Assembly (NCBI RefSeq): GCF_042675965.1
Contig: NZ_JBHTKJ010000011.1
Span: 22,817-86,816 of the forward strand
Length of the DNA stretch: 64,000 nt
Direction of reading: 5' to 3'
Origin: Virgibacillus_R byunsanensis
Lineage (GTDB): Bacteria; Bacillota; Bacilli; Bacillales; Amphibacillaceae
Under the pieces are notes generated by a model that worked only from the letters and a program-made list of their open reading frames with translations, was not told the DNA's origin and did no database searches. Made by a program: the position numbers and the translations under genes. This document shows positions 60,539-64,000 of the stretch, piece after piece; the first letter of the stretch is position 1, and each line of letters starts with the position of its first letter.

Positions 60539-61195
60539 CTAGAAGCACTGGAATGACTGAACTCTATCTAAATCCACCCCGTAATATACCCATCTGTTCC
60601 TGTACCATCTAAATCCAGAGATGGATCGTCTTCCGACAAAAACTGGGAAAAACCAGAATGAATCTCTGCGCAACCAAATATAGGTGAAACGATATAGGCA
60701 TCCTCGTATGGCACCGGGGTCTACAGCGAAGGTTTGGAATTGTGATTGTGTTGGTTCAAAATCTGGTGGTGGAGAAGTAGGGGCAACTGCTGATGGCCCT
60801 CCACCAGGGAACTGCCCACCTTGACCGGGGAATGGTCCACCAGGCCCACCAGGGAACTGCCCACCTTGACCTGGGAATGGTCCACCAGGCCCACCAGGGA
60901 ACTGCCCACCTTGACCTGGGAATGGTCCACCAGGCCCACCAGGGAACTGCCCACCTTGACCTGGGAATGGTCCACCAGGCCCACCAGGGAACTGCCCGCT
61001 TTGACCGGGGAATTGTCCACCAGGTCCACCAGGGAACTGCCCGCCTTGGCCAGGGAATTGTCCACCAGGTCCACCGAAAAATTGTCCATCCTGTCCGGGA
61101 AATTGTCCGTCTGGGGAGGCATCGGGTGATTCAGTAAATTGTCCACCTGGAAAACCAGGGAATTGTTGTCGATTATCAAATGATGATTGATTCAT
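60539..61195 (-). CDS. Gly/Pro/Gln/Phe tandem-repeat protein with conserved aromatic C-terminus
   Basis: A 218-residue protein. Residues about 15-135 consist of 15-residue units of the type GGPGGPFPGQGGQFP, encoded by a 45-bp DNA repeat. A spacer (SAVAPTSPPPDFEPTQ) leads to an unrelated aromatic and arginine-rich C-terminal domain of about 70 residues (CLYRFTYIWLRRDSFWFFP, FVGRRSISGFRW, DLDRVQSFQCF) with two end cysteines. No signal peptide or sorting motif is visible. Similar aromatic domains follow repeat segments in other Bacilli surface or spore-coat proteins (memory, not checked). GGAGATAAGT before the ATG supports the start. Confidence 0.75.
   Translation of the reverse strand: MNQSSFDNRQQFPGFPGGQFTESPDASPDGQFPGQDGQFFGGPGGQFPGQGGQFPGGPGGQFPGQSGQFPGGPGGPFPGQGGQFPGGPGGPFPGQGGQFPGGPGGPFPGQGGQFPGGPGGPFPGQGGQFPGGGPSAVAPTSPPPDFEPTQSQFQTFAVDPGAIRGCLYRFTYIWLRRDSFWFFPVFVGRRSISGFRWYRNRWVYYGVDLDRVQSFQCF
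60807..61076 (-). repeat. 45-bp tandem repeat array inside the repeat-protein gene
   Basis: Six 45-bp units start at 60807, 60852, 60897, 60942, 60987 and 61032; units two, three and four are identical and the outer ones differ by a few bases, with further decayed units beyond 61077. The array keeps the frame since 45 is a multiple of three. Confidence 0.92.
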
Positions 61196-61321
61196 TACTT
61201 ATCTCCTTTCTTTAAAGCCCTTCTCTTTACTATATGGTGAATTCGTCTAGAGTGGGAATGATTTTAGTACATTGTTTAATAAATGTTAGGAGACATTAAT
61301 GATGTGGAGGTGAATGGGCTT

Positions 61322-61756
61322 ATGAAAAGACTATTTATATGGACGATCTTAGTTTCAGTATTTTTATTTCCTATAATAGAGGTTAGTGCGTCATCAATTG
61401 ATTGTCCTGATGTAAATAAATTAGAGCAAACCTCATTAGAGGATAAACAGGAATTTCTAAAAGCCTTAGAAACTATAATTCCGGAAATGTATGGGTCAGA
61501 TGAAGATGCTGACAAGTATGGTGAATGGAAGATCATAACCGCAACTCCATTTCCAAAAACAGTGGGTGTGTTTCGTGATGATATTTACCGTAGAATAGCT
61601 GCGAATTATTGTGGGGAAGATGTTTCTAGTAAATCATGGTTGGCAAGAATTTATTTTCCGAAGTGGGAAGGGGTAAGTTCTAGCCTTTCACAAGGACAAC
61701 TTTTCCTGGCTAAAAATGAGGAACAAGGATGGTTTGTCTGGTTTTGTTATCATTAA
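61322..61756 (+). CDS. Uncharacterised secreted protein (144 aa)
   Basis: A signal peptide (KRLFIWTILVSVFLFPIIEVSAS) is reported as residues 2-24 with a likely cut after VSA. The mature part has three to four cysteines (IDCPDV, NYCGED, WFCYH) that could form disulfides. ATG 61322 is preferred as GGAGGTG lies nine bases before it. Family not recognised; the tryptophan-rich end resembles no domain I know. Confidence 0.68.
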   Translation: MKRLFIWTILVSVFLFPIIEVSASSIDCPDVNKLEQTSLEDKQEFLKALETIIPEMYGSDEDADKYGEWKIITATPFPKTVGVFRDDIYRRIAANYCGEDVSSKSWLARIYFPKWEGVSSSLSQGQLFLAKNEEQGWFVWFCYH

Positions 61757-61851
61757 AATATTTCTTGCTAAGTGCAGTGGGCCGTGTTAATATTATGCTA
61801 CTATTTTCCAACTGAAGTTATTACAAATGTCTAGAACTTATACGGTGACTA

Positions 61852-61880
61852 AGCAAGCTGAATCGAAGCTTGCCTTTTTT
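61852..61880 (+). terminator. Terminator between the secreted-protein gene and the DHA2 gene
   Basis: GCAAGCT and AGCTTGC pair around seven bases and run into CTTTTTTAG, about 30 bases before the DHA2 exporter start codon. Confidence 0.72.
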
Positions 61881-61911
61881 AGTTGGAAAGAAGAAAGAGG
61901 AGAAGTTTAGC

Positions 61912-63384
61912 ATGGATGGAAATAAGAAATACGAATATTTGGCAGATGATCCAAATATAAAAGTAATGCCAATTATGCTGTCATTAATAATTGGTGCTTT
62001 TTTTGCTATTTTAAATGAAACATTATTAAATATTGCTTTAACAACTTTAATGGATGAATTTGGTATTTCAGTCACTACTGTACAATGGATGGCAACGGGA
62101 TTTATGTTAGTGATGGGTATTGTTATCCCAGCTTCAGCTGTACTATTACAATGGTTTACGACACGTCAAATGTTTTTGGGTACCATGACTGCTTTCACAG
62201 TAGGCACTTTAATTTGCGCTATTGCACAGACCTTTCCCATTTTATTAGTAGGTCGGATCACGCAGGCAGTTGGAACAGGGTTGTTAATCCCAATTATATT
62301 CAACGTCTTTTTACTACTGTTTCCACCACACCGACGCGGTAAGGTTATGGGGTTGGTTGGATTAGTCATTATGTTTGCACCTGCAATTGGTCCAACGTTA
62401 TCAGGAATAATTGTTGAGTATTTAGGCTGGAGATTTCTATTTATTACTGTAATTCCGTTTGCTATTTTTTCAATTGCATTTGCTTATAAATATTTAATCA
62501 ACGTTTCGGAAGTTACTAAACCTAAAATAGACATTTTTTCCCTTGTATTATCTACGATAGGATTTGGTGGTATTGTATTTGGTTTTAGTTCAGTAGGGGA
62601 GGGTGATGCTGGTTTCCTTAACCCGGTCGTGTATATACCTATTATATTAGGTATATTGGGACTAGTAATCTTTTCGTTAAGACAACTAAAACTGGATGAA
62701 CCTTTATTAGATCTAAGAGTGTTTAAGTTTCCAATGTACACACATGCGATTGTTATGTTTTTTATTATTATAATGACTATGTTTTCATCTGAAATCATCC
62801 TGCCTATTTTTATGCAAGGTCCGTTAGCTTTAGCTCCTGCAACAGCTGGACTCGTTTTGCTTCCTGGGGCGGTGTTAAATGGACTCATGTCACCTTTAAT
62901 GGGACACCTTTTTGATAAGTTCGGTCCAAGAGTAATGATAATACCAGCTTCACTCGTATTATCTGGTACCATGTTTATGATGAGTAAACTAAATATGAAT
63001 ACATCGTTATGGATGATTATTGTGGGATACCTATTGTTGATGTTAGCCATTTCAGCAATTATGATGCCTGCGGAAACAAATGGGTTAAATCAACTACCAA
63101 AACATTTATACCCACACGGGACAGCGATTATGACGACATTACAGCCTGTTGCAGGTGCTGTTGGAGTTTCAGTATTCATTAGTATCATGAATGCAAGAGA
63201 AATTAACTTTCTTAATAATGTATCAGACCCGACTAATCCGATTGTGAAAAGTGAAGCATTAGTTGCAGGTGTCGAGCTTGTGTATTTTATAGCTTTTGTA
63301 TTATCAATCATAGCTGTAATTATGTCATGGTTTGTATATCGTGCAGTACCTAAGGAGTTGGAAGAATTAACTTCAAAAGACTAA
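61912..63384 (+). CDS. DHA2-type multidrug MFS exporter (EmrB/QacA family)
   Basis: A 490-residue transporter with fourteen helices. DHA2 landmarks are visible: LNIALTTLMDEFGISVTTVQW (as LNIALTTLM and TTVQW), the motif C-type GPTLSGIIVEYLGWRFLF and PHRRGKVMG. The family exports drugs and dyes by proton antiport. ATG 61912 follows AGAGGAG; the frame reaches 61870 inside a terminator. A TipA-type regulator lies 2 kb upstream and may control it (inference). Confidence 0.9.
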   Translation: MDGNKKYEYLADDPNIKVMPIMLSLIIGAFFAILNETLLNIALTTLMDEFGISVTTVQWMATGFMLVMGIVIPASAVLLQWFTTRQMFLGTMTAFTVGTLICAIAQTFPILLVGRITQAVGTGLLIPIIFNVFLLLFPPHRRGKVMGLVGLVIMFAPAIGPTLSGIIVEYLGWRFLFITVIPFAIFSIAFAYKYLINVSEVTKPKIDIFSLVLSTIGFGGIVFGFSSVGEGDAGFLNPVVYIPIILGILGLVIFSLRQLKLDEPLLDLRVFKFPMYTHAIVMFFIIIMTMFSSEIILPIFMQGPLALAPATAGLVLLPGAVLNGLMSPLMGHLFDKFGPRVMIIPASLVLSGTMFMMSKLNMNTSLWMIIVGYLLLMLAISAIMMPAETNGLNQLPKHLYPHGTAIMTTLQPVAGAVGVSVFISIMNAREINFLNNVSDPTNPIVKSEALVAGVELVYFIAFVLSIIAVIMSWFVYRAVPKELEELTSKD

Positions 63385-63418
63385 CAAATTTTGTGTGATT
63401 TGTTAGTCTTTTTTTTGC
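63377..63418 (+). terminator. Terminator of the DHA2 exporter gene
   Basis: AAGACTAACAAAT and ATTTGTTAGTCTT pair across eight bases, running into eight T residues. Confidence 0.88.
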
Positions 63419-63429
63419 CCATTAACGCT

Positions 63430-63921
63430 TTAATGTTTTTTCTGTAATGCCTTATGTTCGTATTTAATTAACTTTATCGAAGGAAATTCATTAGGATCCT
63501 GTTGAGACGAGTAACGTTTTGGTTCCACCGCAAAGTAAAGCGTATCGGTACCTAAATGTATCCCCTTTTCATTGGTAGGTAATAAGGTAATTTTTATTAC
63601 ATAGGAATAGCTTTGGTTCCTCTCATCATTCCCCTCTATATTATTGTTTGCTTCAGTAATAGAAACCATATCATGTTTTTTCCAACCAGGTGTATCATAA
63701 CCATGTACGGTACTATCCTTATAATAATCTTCTATTGCTTGATAAATATCATCATGGTAAATGTCGAGGATAAAATAACCAAATAGTTGCTGGTTGTCTT
63801 TACTTGATTTTGGGAAATCCGGTATGTCATTTGATTGACTATTAACTGTTTCAGTATCAATTGTAAATAACATTGTGCTTAATAGAACAGTGGAGAAAAT
63901 AATTAATATACGCTTTTTCAT
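63430..63921 (-). CDS. Secreted DUF3888-like protein
   Basis: A 163-residue protein with a signal peptide (KKRILIIFSTVLLSTMLF, cut after about residue 28). The mature part has YHDDIYQAIEDYYKDSTVHGYD and SYVIKITLLPTNEKGIH, which resemble DUF3888 proteins of Bacilli. Function unknown. An IS605-type end sits just 16 bases before the start codon, so its promoter may have been displaced. GGAGGTAT supports the ATG at 63921. Confidence 0.7.
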   Translation of the reverse strand: MKKRILIIFSTVLLSTMLFTIDTETVNSQSNDIPDFPKSSKDNQQLFGYFILDIYHDDIYQAIEDYYKDSTVHGYDTPGWKKHDMVSITEANNNIEGNDERNQSYSYVIKITLLPTNEKGIHLGTDTLYFAVEPKRYSSQQDPNEFPSIKLIKYEHKALQKKH

Positions 63922-63936
63922 GTGAATACCTCCTTG

Positions 63937-64000
63937 AACTACCCACCACTTATCGACCTTGCGGTCTGATTGAAGTGGGGGATTCCTAAGAACACCAGCG
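63937..64000 (-). mobile_element. End of an IS200/IS605-type element (continues past the window)
   Basis: CCACTT and AAGTGG with GACC and GGTC inside form the hairpin typical of the 3' end of IS605 orfB elements, followed by GGGGATTCCTAAGAACACC, which I recognise from Bacillaceae IS605 ends. Only the terminal 64 bases are in the window. Confidence 0.65.

Noticed and set aside
60807..61076. CRISPR-like regular repeats
   Set aside because: Units are contiguous without unique spacers and encode protein; no cas genes are nearby.
60793..61137. Open frames of about 100 codons on the plus strand across the 45-bp repeat
   Set aside because: The repeat length is a multiple of three and lacks stops in several frames, so these are shadows; the minus-strand frame has the ribosome site and the conserved C-terminal domain.
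62484..63050. 188-codon minus-strand frame opposite the DHA2 exporter
   Set aside because: Antisense to fourteen-helix coding sequence; its hydrophilic composition is a reflection of the opposite strand.
1..64000. tRNA, rRNA or prophage genes
   Set aside because: No cloverleaf-like sequence, rRNA segment, integrase or phage structural gene was recognised anywhere in the window.

Overview
The window reads as chromosomal DNA of a low-GC, spore-forming Bacillaceae bacterium, probably a salt-tolerant Virgibacillus/Oceanobacillus-like genus. Several things support this. It carries a YtxJ-type bacilliredoxin, a YaaH/SleL-type spore lysin, EcsC, CvfC, UPF0178, DUF2512, DUF3891, DUF3900 and DUF4173 proteins, strong AAGGAGG ribosome sites, and two osmoprotectant uptake systems (an OpuC-like ABC system and a BCCT carrier). 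The genus is inference.

Layout. 1-4.7 kb: the 3' part of helD, then ecsC, a YjbQ-family gene and ytxJ, a convergent AEC permease and a 53-codon gene. 4.7-8.1 kb: a self-regulated TetR-ABC-permease export operon with two operator palindromes. 8.2-21.4 kb: the main unit of the window, one long co-directional run for nitrate respiration or reduction. It holds a NarI-like membrane protein, a NasA/NarB-type molybdopterin reductase, a four-cluster ferredoxin, a Tat-exported Rieske protein, three small unknown genes, a NarK transporter fused to a PAS domain, a sensor-less NreB-like kinase, an NreC-like regulator, an NreA-like GAF protein, a second kinase with duplicated PAS domains, and moaA, moeB, moaE and moaD for the cofactor. 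21.5-31.8 kb: DUF3891, CvfC, the OpuC-like operon, a PadR/HAAS/DUF4173 group, a cis-prenyltransferase paralogue and a CYP152 peroxygenase. 31.8-36.4 kb: repeats and decayed genes around a LysM-GH18 lysin, ending in an MFS gene with a broken 5' end. 36.4-43.7 kb: ordinary conserved genes, a doubly truncated M20 peptidase, and a PAS protein whose promoter has a perfect FNR-type site. 44.1-50.2 kb: a complete type I restriction-modification operon (hsdM, hsdS, hsdR). 50.2-55.5 kb: a graveyard of gene fragments and small unknown genes. 55.5-64 kb: a CMD protein, a BCCT carrier, an IS200/IS605-like non-coding element, a YisP-like protein, a TipA-type MerR regulator, a 45-bp tandem-repeat gene, a DHA2 exporter, and the end of an IS605-type element at the window edge.

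The strongest candidate for an undescribed system is the nitrate cluster. Its PAS sensor seems to have been moved from the kinase to the nitrate transporter. Its reductase has NasA-like catalytic parts but respiratory partners (NarI-like, Rieske, four-cluster ferredoxin). Five copies of a roughly 75-150 bp hairpin repeat, a helically phased GCGGAA array and a non-coding IS605-like element are further unexplained structures. No tRNA, rRNA or CRISPR array was recognised.
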